From Lichenostomus cassidix (taxonomy: Eukaryota > Chordata > Aves > Passeriformes > Meliphagidae), in assembly GCA_008360975.2 (NCBI GenBank), contig CM039183.1, forward strand, positions 56,098,850 to 56,162,849: a stretch of DNA of 64,000 nucleotides, in the 5' to 3' direction. Position 1 is the stretch's first letter, and each line of letters starts with the position of its first letter. Shown here piece by piece: positions 12,827-24,144 of the stretch. The position numbers and the translations under genes are program-made. A model generated the notes under the pieces. The model had not been told where the DNA came from, ran no database searches, and was given only the letters and a program-made list of their open reading frames with translations.

Positions 12827-12872
12827 CCCCGAGTAACCCCCGAGTAACCCCCGAGTAACCCCCGAGTAACCC
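12827..12872 (+). repeat. 11-base C-rich minisatellite (GAGTAACCCCC)
   Basis: Four GAGTAA blocks separate five C runs of lengths 4, 5, 5, 5 and 3, giving a near-perfect 11-base period. The complementary strand has G runs split by constant six-base TTACTC loops, which meets the usual G3+N1-7 rule for an intramolecular G-quadruplex. The + strand could form an i-motif. It lies 400 bases into intron 1, still within the CpG island. Short CpG-island minisatellites of this kind are often length-polymorphic. Confidence 0.9.
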
Positions 12873-15800
12873 TGCCGGGCAGGCGGAACGGGCGGCCTAG
12901 CGCGACCCGCGTGTTGTCACTGTCCCTGTCTGGTCCCGGCGAGGCGCGGTGGCACGGGGCAGTGCCGCGGGAAGCCGTAATCCCCAGATCGGTGGTGTTT
13001 CCCCCCCGCTCTTTACGGGTGTTATAGTTCACTCGGGTGACATTGCGTGGGAGTTTATAGTGAACATACAGTGCTTCTCCATGCCTGGCACCTCGGGCTC
13101 CGAGGCGGGGATGCTCCCTCGCATGGGGAATGCGCGTCTGGATGCACATCACATCCGCGTTGAATAATCCCGTCGGTTAGTCCCGTTGTGGGAATGTTCC
13201 TTTATCGCTTTTAAATGTACCGCTGTTCTTCCCGGCAAAGCAGAATGTCACACTGGAAATTAAAATACTTAGGGTGGTCTCTTGCTGAGAGCACATTTTC
13301 ATGATTATCATCTAAGATAAGGCAGAAACTTAAAACTTAATAAAGTCGGCTGCATTTCCTTACGTAAAACTGAAGTCCTAATTTTGCCATTAGGGCAGAC
13401 AGAGTCTGTTCGCAACTTTCTCTTGATGAAAGGTGCCAAATTTCTCGGGGAAAAGACCCAACAGCTCCTCTGAAGTACAGCTTTCTGATATATTAGTACT
13501 AGAAAACTGAGGGTAGCACCAGCTTTTTAAAACCTTTTTTTTTTTTTAATTAGTATGAGCGCAAGGTTTTTACAGGCACATCTAAACTGGTGGAAAACTA
13601 CTGCACTTTTATTAGTGTTTATTTGGCATGCAAGGACAGAGGTGTTTACTTCGTCTGTCAGTTAAAGCTGTCTGTCAGTTTTCTGGACTAGAATACTGAA
13701 TTTTCATTAATAAAACCAGATAGGTTTTTGATGTCAGATTTATCAAGAGTGAAGAGGAACAGATTCATCTCAGTGTTACTTTGCTGTATAATTCTGGGTT
13801 GAAGCTCTTTCACATCTCAAAGTAGTGATCCCTACATGTAGCTTAATTAGAAACCTACTAGTAAAGCCCAGGATTTCTCTCTATGATCTAAAAGGTGAGA
13901 AGTAAACAAAGCCTGATGTTTTACTTGTTTTCAGCCACTGAGGTTTATACTCACTTATTTCAACAAAAAGAAATGAGGAATTTAGTTAAGGAAAATCTTA
14001 AGTGTGCAAATCTATTTTGAGAGCTCCATTTCCTAAATGGTCATAATTAGGAAATTTGTCACTTCCTATAATGTAGTGCAAATTCTGTATGTTCTGCTCA
14101 TTATAGTATAGGTTTGATTTATATGTTTTTTAATGGCCGGTAAAAGTGGGTTTTGTGTATGGTGACCTTTGTGGCATGTTTAGCATAGAGAATTATTACA
14201 TATGTAGAATATAGCAACTCAGTGAGTATTGTAAAATATTGTGAAAAGAGCAAGAGTTTCATGTAGAATCACTTTTATTACATATAAAATGTTGGAGAAG
14301 AGCAAACTAAGTTATTTTCAGGAAAATATAGTAATTCTTGGAAATTTGGGCTTTATGAATTTATTTTCTGGTTTATTCCTGGTGGCTGGAATATGCCACT
14401 GTCCCAGGTAGGTGTTTTTGTTGGTCCTGTATTGTCTTATATTTACTAACATGGAAGAGATCCAATCTGATCAGGCAGAAATGCATTTTACAAAACTAAT
14501 GATAACTGAGCTTTTTCATATTGAGGCATGGTGGTTGCTGAACTTTGATACATGATTAAATCTCTCCTATTTTAAGGTGAGATTACCCTAAGTAAACAGT
14601 CTTGTTCTTATCCTTGTTGATTAATGATCTATATTTACATAAGCCTGAGAGTTGCTTTAATGCACCATGGCAAAGATCATGAAATTCTAAATTGGAAATG
14701 CATGTTAAATAATAGCACTGTCATTAGAGGACTTTATCTCAATTTTACTGCTACAACAGGGTAGACCCTTACTGTGTAAACAGTGATGCACTCATTGGTC
14801 AGTTTTGGAAATTATGTGTTTTACAGTGAGTGCTTGTAGACGTGAGGTGAGCCTAGCCTTTGGTAAGACTGTTGTTCCATTATAATCAAGAGTATCTGCA
14901 AAATTAATTTTTTAACCAACCTATGGGTTGTTTGGTTTTTCTGGGGACTAATTTATTTAACCTTTGACCAGAAACTTATTTCCATATGTAGAATAGGCAT
15001 GCACTTTTCTCATTTTGCTTTTGTGCTCTATATTGTCTCTCATATTTTTTGCTTTAAATTTAAGAGCACTTAAGTATTTAATTTCTTGTTTGTAATTAGT
15101 TTTTGAGTGTTGAGTGTTGAAATCACTCACCTAATCATAAGATAGTTTCCCCTGTTCCTGTGGTCCTCAGCCAATGATTAAAGTGATAGAATCTGCTGTA
15201 TTTTATAAATGTATTTAATTTTCTACTCTTCTAAATTGTTTCCTATCCAATTGTGAATTGGCTACTTGGAAAGCAGCACTTAGTAACTGTAGCACTTTTA
15301 AAATTCCCAGTTGGTGTAACTAAGTATAAATTGTAAAAGCAGTTTTATTTTTCAGTGGTGTCTTCTCTTTTCATTTATTGTAAGAAGTGTTATTTTTAAC
15401 AGTTATTGGCTTAGTTATGACAGTAAAGCTTTGCTTTAGGAGTCAGAACATATTTTAGGTGATGAAAATATTACAACCTCATCAGTGTCATTTTGAAGCA
15501 TATTCCAAAACAGCACTTTTTTTTTCTGTCAATGAAGTCCATTTGGCTGTTCTTGCTCATTTCAAACATCCGTAGAGATGTTGGATACTTAGTATAAGTG
15601 CTAAAGACATGAAGTAAACTAATTACTCTTGGCATCTGACTAATCAGCTCCTCTATAATCCCAAACCAACCTGAACACTTTGCCTTTTTTCCCCCTAATT
15701 TGGTTTAGTTTGGATAGCCAGCAGACCAAAGCACTGCAAGTAATGAGCGTGAAATGACCTGAAAGTAACAGGCCTGTGCAAGCAATGCTGTGAAAGAGAT

Positions 15801-17021
15801 GAGAGAGATAAGAGGGTTTCATGTGCAGAACTTGGGGACCAAAATGTAGCCTTAGCTCTTTCCTGAGCTGGTGAGATGTGTGTGCCCAGGACTGATTTTT
15901 AATGCTGAGGCCAAGTGCTGTGTTTGGCTCACTTCACTGCTGATGAACTCCCTCAGCCTCAAACCTCAGTGGCTGCAACTGCGTATTCATAGTGATCCAT
16001 AATAACTCCTAAACTGTATCCAGGCATAGTCTGGGTGAGTGGTAGGTAGCTTGGACCAAAATGGTGCAAGAATAATGCAACCACACATCCTGGCAGTATT
16101 TAATGCTCTGTCTTAATTTGTTAGGATCCCTGTAGTCTGGGTGTCCAGTGAACGTGAGTTACTGGTGCCTAGCAGGAGGTGTTAGCTGTGGAGAACTTGG
16201 AGCTGTTCCCTGATGGGCTGTGGGGGACATAAGTACCATGGCTCATTGCATGGAATGCTAAGGGGAACATCACACCTTCATAGGAACCTACGTTTCATTA
16301 GTTCCACTGTTTACAAAACAGCTCAGCTCTTTGTATTAAAGTTTTTTTGTAGAACAGTCTGAATTTTCTTGATGAAAAGATAAAGCTGTGTAATATTTTT
16401 ATTTGCCTTCAAGCTTTGTTTTGATTGCATTTGCAGGCTTTCCTCCACAACCAGGAGGGCCTAATATTTTTTTTCTTTAGAGGAATGAGTTTCATGTAGT
16501 TGCTTGTCTGCATTATGAAAAATACGAATGCTTTATGTAAACATAAATATTTAGAGATTTATAATAAAGTTAGATTTGCCGGCAGATATTACCCTTTGCA
16601 TTGAAAGCTATCAGCTGACTACAATGTGACTTCCTCAATGGTGCTGTCAGGATAGGAATCTGATTAAAAAAGCTTCAACATAAATCGTTTCATGGGTCAT
16701 TATTATTTAAATAAACTGTTGGCTTTTTTAGAAGGTTGAAGGACTGCAGTGCTCAATTATTTTGTTACTGCCCAGAAATATAGCTAATTAAACTGCTGTA
16801 GTGTTGTTTTTTATTTACCCTCAAATAATAAGTATCAGAGCTGGCATTTGATAGCGGAAAACTTCTTATAATTTGGACAAATAGGGAAATATTTATTTCT
16901 AAATAAAACATACTCATCCCTAGTATTAATTAACACAGATTTAATTATTAATTTCAAGTCTATAGACCACTTATGCTAATGAAAGTTGTTACATACTTTA
17001 AATAGAATGGTGAATTCTGAG

Positions 17022-17077
17022 GAAGAAGCAGCTGTTGTGTTGAGCCGCTTCTAACTGAGGACTGAAAATGCGAGCAG
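17022..17077 (+). other. AHI1: AHI1 exon 2: 5' UTR with start codon
   Basis: This exon carries the end of the 5' UTR and the first ten coding bases (ATG CGA GCA G, 17,068-17,077), and ends at a good donor, CAG|GTAAGG. The ATG choice is supported by an in-frame TGA at 17,056-17,058, with no other ATG between, and by the peptide MRAVESEAKAKTKVRFEE produced after splicing, which resembles the mammalian N-terminus. The acceptor is uncertain: AG at 17,020-17,021 or at 17,030-17,031. Confidence 0.8.
17068..17077 (+). CDS. AHI1: AHI1 coding exon 2 (start codon; codons 1-3 plus 1 base)
   Basis: Codes for Met-Arg-Ala and the first base of a Val codon completed by exon 3 (phase 1 donor). The context AAAATGC has A at -3. 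See exon 2 for why this start was chosen. Confidence 0.88.
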
Positions 17078-17904
17078 GTAAGGATACTTTGTGTTTGATT
17101 TCCAATACATATTTTATAGTTAGAACTAGATGCAAATGGTAGAAGTTATTTCTCTCCTGTATAAATCTTTAGTGCTGCATTGGCTCCTTTTTGAGTGCAT
17201 GATTATAGCTGATTTTCAAAGTCGTGTCATTTTTTTCTTTGAAATTCAGGGTATAAAAATTGTAGAGACAATGGTAAACATGCTGTAGCTGAGGATTCAA
17301 CAGCCATTTTCAGTGGTGTGCCAGGTTGCATTTTGAATTCTTAGCTACAAATTAGGCATTGCCTGAGGGGGGCTAGAATACCTACTGCTTCAAGGGTTGA
17401 AATGCAGCTGGTGGCGGTATCATGATTCATAGAAAGGCAGAGTGTCAGTTCCTGGCTCTTACAGGTCTGTCTCAGGATGGTGCTTCTCTGGGTTCCAGAC
17501 CCAGTAAGAAGAGCTGCTACTTCTGGAAATCAATGTGTCACCTCTGCTTAGAAAGAGGGAGAGCAATAATCTGTCCTCCGCTTTGGCTAGCCCAAGATTT
17601 GTGCTGATCCGATGAGCTTGCTCTTCCAAATGTGCTTTCTTCAGGAAACAGAGTAGATGGTGCTGACTTCAGCAACAAGTGAAAGACTAATGTGTGTGTG
17701 TGTGTCTGTGCAAAGCTGCTGAGTTATCCTTGTGTGGGTTATGTTGTCAGTGGAAATTCTTAACTGAATACTAAGTGAATTTGTTGGTAAACTTTCCCTG
17801 ATAAATAATTCTCATCCTTTGCAATTTTAAAGCATGATTATGCGCTTTTGTAAGCAACAATGATTATTGAGATAGAAAATCATAATCTCGATTTCTTTTT
17901 GCAG
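17078..17904 (+). other. AHI1 intron 2
   Basis: An 827-base intron with GT-AG ends (GTAAGG...TTTTTGCAG). It contains a short TG microsatellite at about 17,691-17,705. A 61-codon open frame at 17,422-17,607 has no splice or similarity support. Confidence 0.85.
17691..17705 (+). repeat. (TG)n microsatellite
   Basis: Seven TG dinucleotides in a row, followed by an interrupted copy (TCTGTG). Short and probably variable in length; no function inferred. Confidence 0.85.
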
Positions 17905-18026
17905 TTGAAAGTGAGGCAAAGGCAAAAACCAAAGTCCGCTTCGAGGAGATCTTCAGACGCCATGCTGGCCTAGCAGATGCAAAGAAATCAAAGAAAAAGA
18001 AGTTTGAGTCTCAAGAGAGTATTGTG
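17905..18026 (+). CDS. AHI1: AHI1 coding exon 3 (codons 4-44)
   Basis: The acceptor is TTTTTGCAG|TTGAA and the donor is GTG|GTGAGT; it enters in phase 1 and leaves in phase 0. It encodes the conserved SEAKAKTKVRFEE start of jouberin, followed by a lysine-rich KKSKKKKFE segment. Mammalian AHI1 has a comparable basic tract at the same place. The segment is charged and probably helical or disordered. Confidence 0.95.
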
Positions 18027-21000
18027 GTGAGTTAGAACACATGCAAGCTTTGTTTAGTTGCCTTCCTTAACAGGAAAAAATATCAGGAAAATGTAGAAAG
18101 GGGATGTAAACATTTAAAAAAAAAAAGAAATGTAAAGTATGTTTCTACATGTATCCCGTATCCCTTGTTTATTGTGGTGTGGCTTTTATTTTTTGTTTGT
18201 GTACCAGCAATGCGTCCTTCTAACTTGGAGGTATGCCAAAATTACATAGACTATAATACTGGTAAAAAGAAAGTGGCACATGATGCATGCACTCGTTTAC
18301 TGTCCACCAGTATTTTTTCATCCATTCCCTTTTTTCATAAAAGTTTTCAAATTCAGTACTCACTTTACTGGGAGATAATGAGATGTTTGAGGGCTAGGAG
18401 AATTATGTCTGTGAAAGGATTTAATTTTGACAGTATTAAGACTGTGTAATATAGGTATGTCTGTCCAATGCAGCTGTGAATTAAGAGCTGATGAGAAACT
18501 ATAATAATATTAGAGATAATAATTAACTGTTAAATTTTCTACTTTATTTTTTTTTCTTTCAGTTTGATCCCAGTAATCAGTGAATTTTTGCCTGGACTGA
18601 GCTTTGTGTCTTGAGTGTTTCTGTGTTCACATGATGACTTTTTTAAAAGATTTTGACCTTAGCTTGTGACTTTGCAGATTAGGAAGGATTCAGTCATCCT
18701 GACTTTATAATTAGATGACATTTTTGTTTGTGGCATATCTGTCATTAAAATAGCCTTAGAAATTCCTCTGAGTTATGGTTCACACTGTAGTCTTGTTCCT
18801 GAAGAGAAGAATAAAAGTTCAATAAGAGTCTGTGTATACCTGATTATTGACTTGGAAGATCTGGAATTTGAAAAGAAAGCAATTTGCCTAGAGACAAATG
18901 TTCTGGGTTTTTATTTTCTTCCTGATAGGTTTTATGTTTTCAGTCTTTTTTATTACAATTGTATCCACATCAGATTTTGGAAATGAATGTTCCTTCTTTA
19001 ATACTCATTTAAGACAAATTAGTGGTATTTTATGTAGTATCATAAATCTTACCTGTAGTTGCATATATTAAGTATATTCAGAATAGATATATTAAACTTA
19101 GTATTGCTATTTGGTCTTAGATTCACAATTTGAAGTTGGATTTTGTGTAGATTTTTAAAAATTCCTTGATATAAGTGGTATTTAGTCAATAGTCTATACA
19201 AAGAATCAACTTGATGTCTAAAAAATAGCTCAGAGCATTAGAGGGTTGTTTTTCCTTTTATGCTGGCATATGTGTAAGTAAAAGACTAAATTCTTCTTCA
19301 GTTAAGTTTACTTTTTTATGAATTGTGAATTTTTAATTCTGTAATTTATAAGTATTTTGGAGTATATAATTGTATGTTCATATGCAATTAGATATTAATC
19401 ATAAATATTTTAAAATTGGTTTCCATTCCAGAAGTCTCTGACATGAAACACTAGTGTTTTGAAGTTAGGTAGGAACACTTAAAATCACAGTGACCTGAAT
19501 CAAAACTTAGTGGTATGCAAGCAAATTAAGAAGCATTTTTAGGATCAGTGTGGGAGCTCAAATTTCCAGCTTTATTGAAGCTATAGATTTTTACCAATCA
19601 AAGCACTTAAAAACTAAGAGCTTGAGCAGGACCTGTGATGAAACATATTACTGACCATTTGGAGTATTTCCTTAAAGCGTGGCAACGTTGCAGGAGCTCA
19701 GGGAGGTATTTTCCATGCTGGTTGCATTCAAGTAGAAATTTCTGTAAAAACTTCATGAAATAAACAGTCATTTCTCTGTAAGAAATAAATGTGTGTGGGA
19801 GTGGAAGAGTAGGTAGATGGAGGAGGTTGGCTGTTTTTGTTCCCATTTTCTTCAGTTCATATGATTTAACTGTATAGTTTCACATATCTTGAAATAATGT
19901 GAAGTTTGTCAGTGATGGTTAGCTTCATGTCACGCACTTGCCATAAATGGTCTCCCAGCTTTGATCAGAAACAGGTCATGGTTCAGAGCCTATTTCCACT
20001 TGAAATGTTCCAGTCTGCTTCCTTCCTTTGTCTTTGCTGTAGCCTTTCTTAAAGATTAATAAGACTTTTTCTCTTATAGTCCAGTGTTTCTTTGAAACCT
20101 GAGTTAAGGAGCTGCAGGGGGTTGCTGTGGTTTGAAATGACAGAAGTGAGGCTAAGGAGAGTGCCTGCCCGCTTGCCTGCTCTGCTCTGCGTGCCCATTG
20201 CCTGGAGAGCCTTCCTGGAGAGCAGGGGAGCAGTCTGGATGGAGGAGGAAAGGTTGATACCTGTAGGGCAGGATGAGCTTGAAGCCACAACTGATAGGAA
20301 TGAGGGGCTTGTAATAGAGATGGAAATGCACACCAGCTGTGGCCAGTGAAAGCTCTGCTTTTTCTGGTCAATAGCCACTGGGGCAGTGGGCGTGAAGCCC
20401 AAAGGCATGGTGGAAAAAACAAAGAATTGAGACAGTCAGAAAGTGAATTTGCTAACATCCCTTCTAGGGCAGTCACCATATTTATTTTTTACCAGTTGTG
20501 CCTCCTATTACAACTTGTTAGAATGAGGCAAGCCTCAGATTGTGCAATGTCCAGGTACATTAATCTGTCTGAAGTCAGCATGAAAATGATTGAATTTATT
20601 CGGTTCCATCTAAAGTCTGTGGCAGAAAAGGGGCTGTTTAAAAATGTGAAATTTTCTACCAGATGAAAAGGAAGATCCACTTATGGAGGCAAAAATTTCT
20701 TCCCTAGACTGTAGTCTGATTAGATTACCATATTGGGATGGACAAGCATTGGTGACTCAGGTTTTGTATTCAAGGCAGGGACTGCAACAGATTTATTTGG
20801 TTTGTATGCTGAAAGGCACTGAATAGTTGTTGGTATTTCCACTGGATTTTACCCCTTTGTTTCTTGTGTGTAAAATAGGAGAACTGATAATAGTTGACTA
20901 CAAAATTGATCCACACATTTTCTCAATGTTTTCTGTCAGAATTTGATAAAATGAAAACATTTGTTTTTGTGCTGCATGTAGTCTTCAAGTTCTCCGTAGT

Positions 21001-21306
21001 GTAAAACACTGACATCTGTTTGTGGAGTAGACTTGTTGATTTCCTTCTTAAGTTAGATATACATAAAAGTCATATGAAAACATAGTGAAACATTTAGGAT
21101 GAGGTGCCCAAACACCAAATTTTTTTTTTCAGTGAGAATTGTCTTTTGACTTTCAAACTTTCACTTGTCAAATTGAAACAACAAAATAACTACGTTTTTG
21201 CTTTAGTTTTAATTTGTATGTTGCTGAAGGAATAACATAAAGTGCAATATTTATCCTTAGAACATGATTTTTGTACAAATATGTTTTATGTTCTTTTCAT
21301 TTATAG
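18027..21306 (+). other. AHI1 intron 3
   Basis: A 3.28 kb intron. A GC-richer patch at about 20,090-20,430 is open in frames on both strands (85 codons on +, 167 on -), but it shows no splice signals or family motif and is left uncalled. No transposon was recognised. Confidence 0.85.
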
Positions 21307-21917
21307 CTTGATACCTTTAGAAATAATATTGATCTATCTAAGGAAAGTGTAAATGATGAAGCAATTATAAACAACACATATAATCCTGAAGTAGAGAGCC
21401 CCAGATTTACAAAAAATAAATTGAGAGAGAAAGCATCAATTGCAGAGAAAATAAACAACGATGTTGTTAGTGGAGAAGAGAACAAGCAGCCGAAGTCGAA
21501 TAGGAAGAAAAAGAAATCACTGTTACAAGACCAATTTAATGAGGAGGAAGATTTATATGAAGCTAAATTGGGGAGTTTTGAAAAAAAGACTAGTGATTTT
21601 CCAAAGAAGAAAACAAAAAGTAAATCACAAACAGATGTACCTCATCAAGAAGGTGATGGAAAGATCAAAAATTTCTTGACTGAAGTGAGAAATGTAACTG
21701 AACTAGAAGAAGAAGAGCAGCTGATTCAAGCCTATCAGCTGCATGTGGCTGAGGAAGAGGCAAATGCAATTAAAAAGAAAATGAGGAAGAAACTTAAAGA
21801 ACAGATGTCTGAATCTACCTCCACTGTTCAAAGGCATGAAGTTGCATTGAATAATGAAGTGGGCAAAAAGAAGAAAAAGAAGAAAGAGCAAGCAGTTTTA
21901 AGTGAAGCTGAAACAAG
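21307..21917 (+). CDS. AHI1: AHI1 coding exon 4 (large N-terminal exon, codons 45-247)
   Basis: A 611-base exon with acceptor TTTATAG|CTTGAT and donor ACAAG|GTAACT, entering in phase 0 and leaving in phase 2. It encodes the fast-evolving, strongly charged N-terminal region. Clusters of K, E and D are seen, with several poly-lysine stretches such as NRKKKKS and VGKKKKKKKEQ. A helical EEEEQLIQAYQLHVAEEEA motif corresponds to the conserved acidic and helical region in mammals, and is followed by a KKKMRKKLKEQ motif. Coiled-coil character is likely in the second half, and nuclear-localisation-like basic runs are present. Only the helix and the following KKLKEQ are clearly family-conserved; the first 120 residues align poorly with the mammalian protein as I remember it. 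Confidence 0.95.
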
Positions 21918-22372
21918 GTAACTTGACAAACTGTACACTGTGTGTCTGTGAATCTTAAGCAAAATATTTCATTTTAAGATAGGCAGAAGCTTTCTGATAA
22001 ATTGTTCATATTTTCTAAGTCATTGACTGGATGATTCTGTTATGAAAAAAATAGTATCAAATCCTTTCTCAAAAGGCTGTCATGATTAATATTTAGTTCA
22101 CAGATTCTTTTTAACTTTTTAACTCTTAAAATAGTTTTGTGTATGATTTTTATTAGTGGTAAGTGATGGCCCTGATCCAACAAGAGCATTAGTTTAACTC
22201 TATTCACATAAATGGTTCTGCAATTGTCTGGGAATTAGGGGGAAAGGAAAGGGGGAGAGCAGTGAAAATGACAAAGGTTACAGATTTTCAAGTGGATTAA
22301 TAATGGCAATGAATAATTGTATCAATATATGCAGTGGACTGCAGTTGCTGACAGTGTTCCATTACCTTGCAG
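21918..22372 (+). other. AHI1 intron 4
   Basis: A 455-base intron, GTAACT...ACCTTGCAG, AT-rich, with nothing else recognisable. Confidence 0.85.
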
Positions 22373-22530
22373 TGCAATGTCCCTTTCTGAGCTGCTGCAT
22401 CATCCAGAAGAAGGTGGCAATGAGATTCAGTCACTTGAAAGAGTATTTACATCAGAAGGACAGAAACTGGAGGAAAACATGGATAAACAGAAACCTAAAG
22501 CAAAGAAGGTTAAGAAGAAAACCAGAAAAG
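22373..22530 (+). CDS. AHI1: AHI1 coding exon 5 (codons 248-300)
   Basis: Acceptor TTACCTTGCAG|TGCAATG; donor AAAAG|GTCTGC, which is weak beyond the GT and the G at +5. The donor is chosen because it is the only GT giving phase 1, which exon 6 needs. It encodes an acidic linker ending in the lysine-rich KPKAKKVKKKTRK, matching the mammalian lysine tract that precedes the conserved DDLVLG block. The frame would otherwise run on through the intron for about 25 codons. Confidence 0.88.
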
Positions 22531-22827
22531 GTCTGCCAACAAATGCTAGAATACTGTACTACTTTGCTGTGCTTTTTTTTTGCTGCTACAGAAATATTTG
22601 TCCATAGTAGTAACACAGAAGTGATTGAGCTGTTTGAGTTACTTGTATTTCTTTAGTTACTTAATGGTACTTTTGTTCTTCCAATGCTGAGGCCAGTTTA
22701 GGTGAGGAAGTTTATTTGATAAGTCAAAAATCTTGAAAATTGATTTACTATAAATAGTTTTGAGTTGAGACATAGAAGTTACTTTGTTCCAGTAATGTCA
22801 GTTTATTTATTTTGCTCCATTTTCTAG

Positions 22828-23041
22828 AAGAAACAACGGAAGTTGCTGCAGAAAATGAGGAGGAAATCAAGGATTCAGAAATTTCAACTCAGTCTAAATT
22901 TGGTTATGGCGATGATCTTGTTTTGGGAGTTTATATCCATCGATCAGATCGACTTAAAATTGATCACTTGGTATCTCATCCTGTGGTTAAAATCCATATT
23001 GTGGATCAGAGAAGTGGCTTATATGTTAAGAGGGATTACAG
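22828..23041 (+). CDS. AHI1: AHI1 coding exon 6 (codons 301-371, start of C2-like region)
   Basis: Acceptor CATTTTCTAG|AAGAAA; donor TACAG|GTGACT; it enters in phase 1 and leaves in phase 2. After an acidic stretch ([10 protein letters not shown]) comes [16 protein letters not shown] followed by [11 protein letters not shown], which is nearly identical to mammalian jouberin and is the best single identifier of the gene. This begins the globular region before the WD40 domain, described in the literature as C2-like; that label is from knowledge, not from a search. Confidence 0.97.
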
Positions 23042-23957
23042 GTGACTTTTAATAAACTGGTTCTGTTATCAGTGATTACAATAAATAGGTATATTCTTCC
23101 CTAGAAAATTAAATATGAAAATGAAAACAATGGGGAATTTCAAGCTTGTGTAGTTGTTCATTAGTTTCTGCATTGGTGATAATGTGTATATATATACCTA
23201 CAATAAATGACGGGGATATTTTTCTTTTCCTTTTGGCACTTTTAAATGCTCTACACTGCTGTTTTACTCTGGAGACTCTCCAGGGAAGTGGTCACAGCAC
23301 CAGCTTGTCAGAGGTCAAGAAGCATTTAGACAAAGCTCTGAGGCACATGGTGTGACTCTTGGGGATGGTGCTGTGCAGGGCCACGAGTTGGACTCTACTC
23401 CTTGTGGGTCCCTTCCAAATCAGCATATTCTGTGAATCTGTGTTATTTGCAACACGGTTCATTCTGTATTCTTTCCAGAGACAAAATTTCGTCATTCTCA
23501 AAAACATGTAAAAGCCAAGATTAGAATAAGTAAGGAAAATTCTTGTAGTATAAGTAGCGTCTGCCTTTTCTTTGTTATTAAGAACTTTTAAAATCCTTAA
23601 ATGAAGGTTAGTTCTTTATATTTCTAATTACTTCAGTTGCCTATTTCCACTGTCATTATGCATAATGTTCCTGAAACAAAATTTTAATGGGGCTTAAGCA
23701 GTAGACTCCACCATGATAATTTTGCATAAATTTGCTAATAGGAACTTAATTGTTGGGATTTTGAACTTGAGCCTGTAGTTTTCTTGTATACATTGCAAAT
23801 TGTCATAAATTTTGGGTGTGTTTACAACACATGTTTTCTAGAATCAAACAAATAGTGCCTTACATATTTCTTGCTTTCAGTAACTGAAAATACAGTTTTG
23901 TTTGAGGTTGTTTTTAAGTGCTCTAACAATTGTAATTCTTTTGAAATTTTCAAACAG
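23042..23957 (+). other. AHI1 intron 6
   Basis: A 916-base intron holding a sense CR1 3'-end fragment (listed separately). Acceptor TTTTCAAACAG. Confidence 0.85.
23270..23441 (+). mobile_element. CR1 LINE 3'-end fragment, sense
   Basis: The order of phrases matches the avian CR1 3' end: CCAGGGAAGTGGTCACAGCACC, an AGGTCAAGAAGCATTTAGACAA section, GGGCCACGAGTTGGACTC and CTTGTGGGTCCCTTCC, with a terminal ATTCTGTGAATCTGTG. It is 5'-truncated, as most CR1 copies are, and is in the same orientation as AHI1. Confidence 0.85.
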
Positions 23958-24144
23958 CCAGAGGGAACTTTCATCTTGCGAACAAGAAGTAGAGCACATT
24001 CTTCCTATTATGACACAACCTTGTGACTTTAGAAAGTCAAAATCAACAATTCCAGAGTGGGAAGAGCAAGTAATATTTAATGAGCGTTTTACTTACTTTA
24101 TTCAAAACACTGAGGAAAACCCTCAGGTTATCCTGTTTTTTGAG
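23958..24144 (+). CDS. AHI1: AHI1 coding exon 7 (codons 372-434)
   Basis: Acceptor TTCAAACAG|CCAGAG; donor TTTGAG|GTAAGA; phase 2 in, phase 0 out. It encodes the family-conserved ILPIMTQPCDF, followed by IPEWEEQVIFNERF and VILFFE. The equivalent mammalian block (LPIMTQPYDF, LPEWEEQIVFNENF, VILFFE) is almost the same. This belongs to the C2-like beta sandwich preceding the WD40 propeller. Confidence 0.97.

Larger units (their letters stand above)
12085..12990. promoter_or_regulatory. AHI1: CpG island promoter of AHI1
   Basis: A roughly 0.9 kb block of very high GC and dense CpG stands out from AT-rich flanks. It holds many GC boxes (GGGCGG on either strand), an NRF1-like site, an X-box-like site and a strong splice donor at 12,427/12,428. 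No TATA box is evident, which is usual for a housekeeping or ciliary CpG promoter. A CCAAT pentamer lies just upstream at 12,053-12,057. In mammals a non-coding RNA is transcribed divergently from this promoter region (recollection), so bidirectional activity is possible, but nothing here proves it. Several long open frames in the island reflect GC bias and are not called genes. Confidence 0.92.
12428..17021 (+). other. AHI1 intron 1
   Basis: The first 560 bases are CpG island with the tandem repeats listed separately. The rest is AT-rich intron of about 4 kb in which I see no exon, RNA gene or recognisable transposon. The acceptor of exon 2 is ambiguous (AG at 17,020-17,021 or 17,030-17,031), so the right edge may move by about 10 bases. 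Confidence 0.7.

Noticed and set aside
12046..13152. 368-codon - strand open frame across the CpG island, with other long frames of 160-215 codons in both strands
   Set aside because: Composition is Ala/Arg/Pro/Gly-rich in every frame, as expected from GC-rich DNA with few stop codons. It overlaps AHI1 exon 1 and promoter and shows no domain.
19976..20479. 167-codon - strand frame and overlapping + strand frames in AHI1 intron 3
   Set aside because: Open in both directions in a locally GC-richer patch; no start context, splice sites or recognisable motif.
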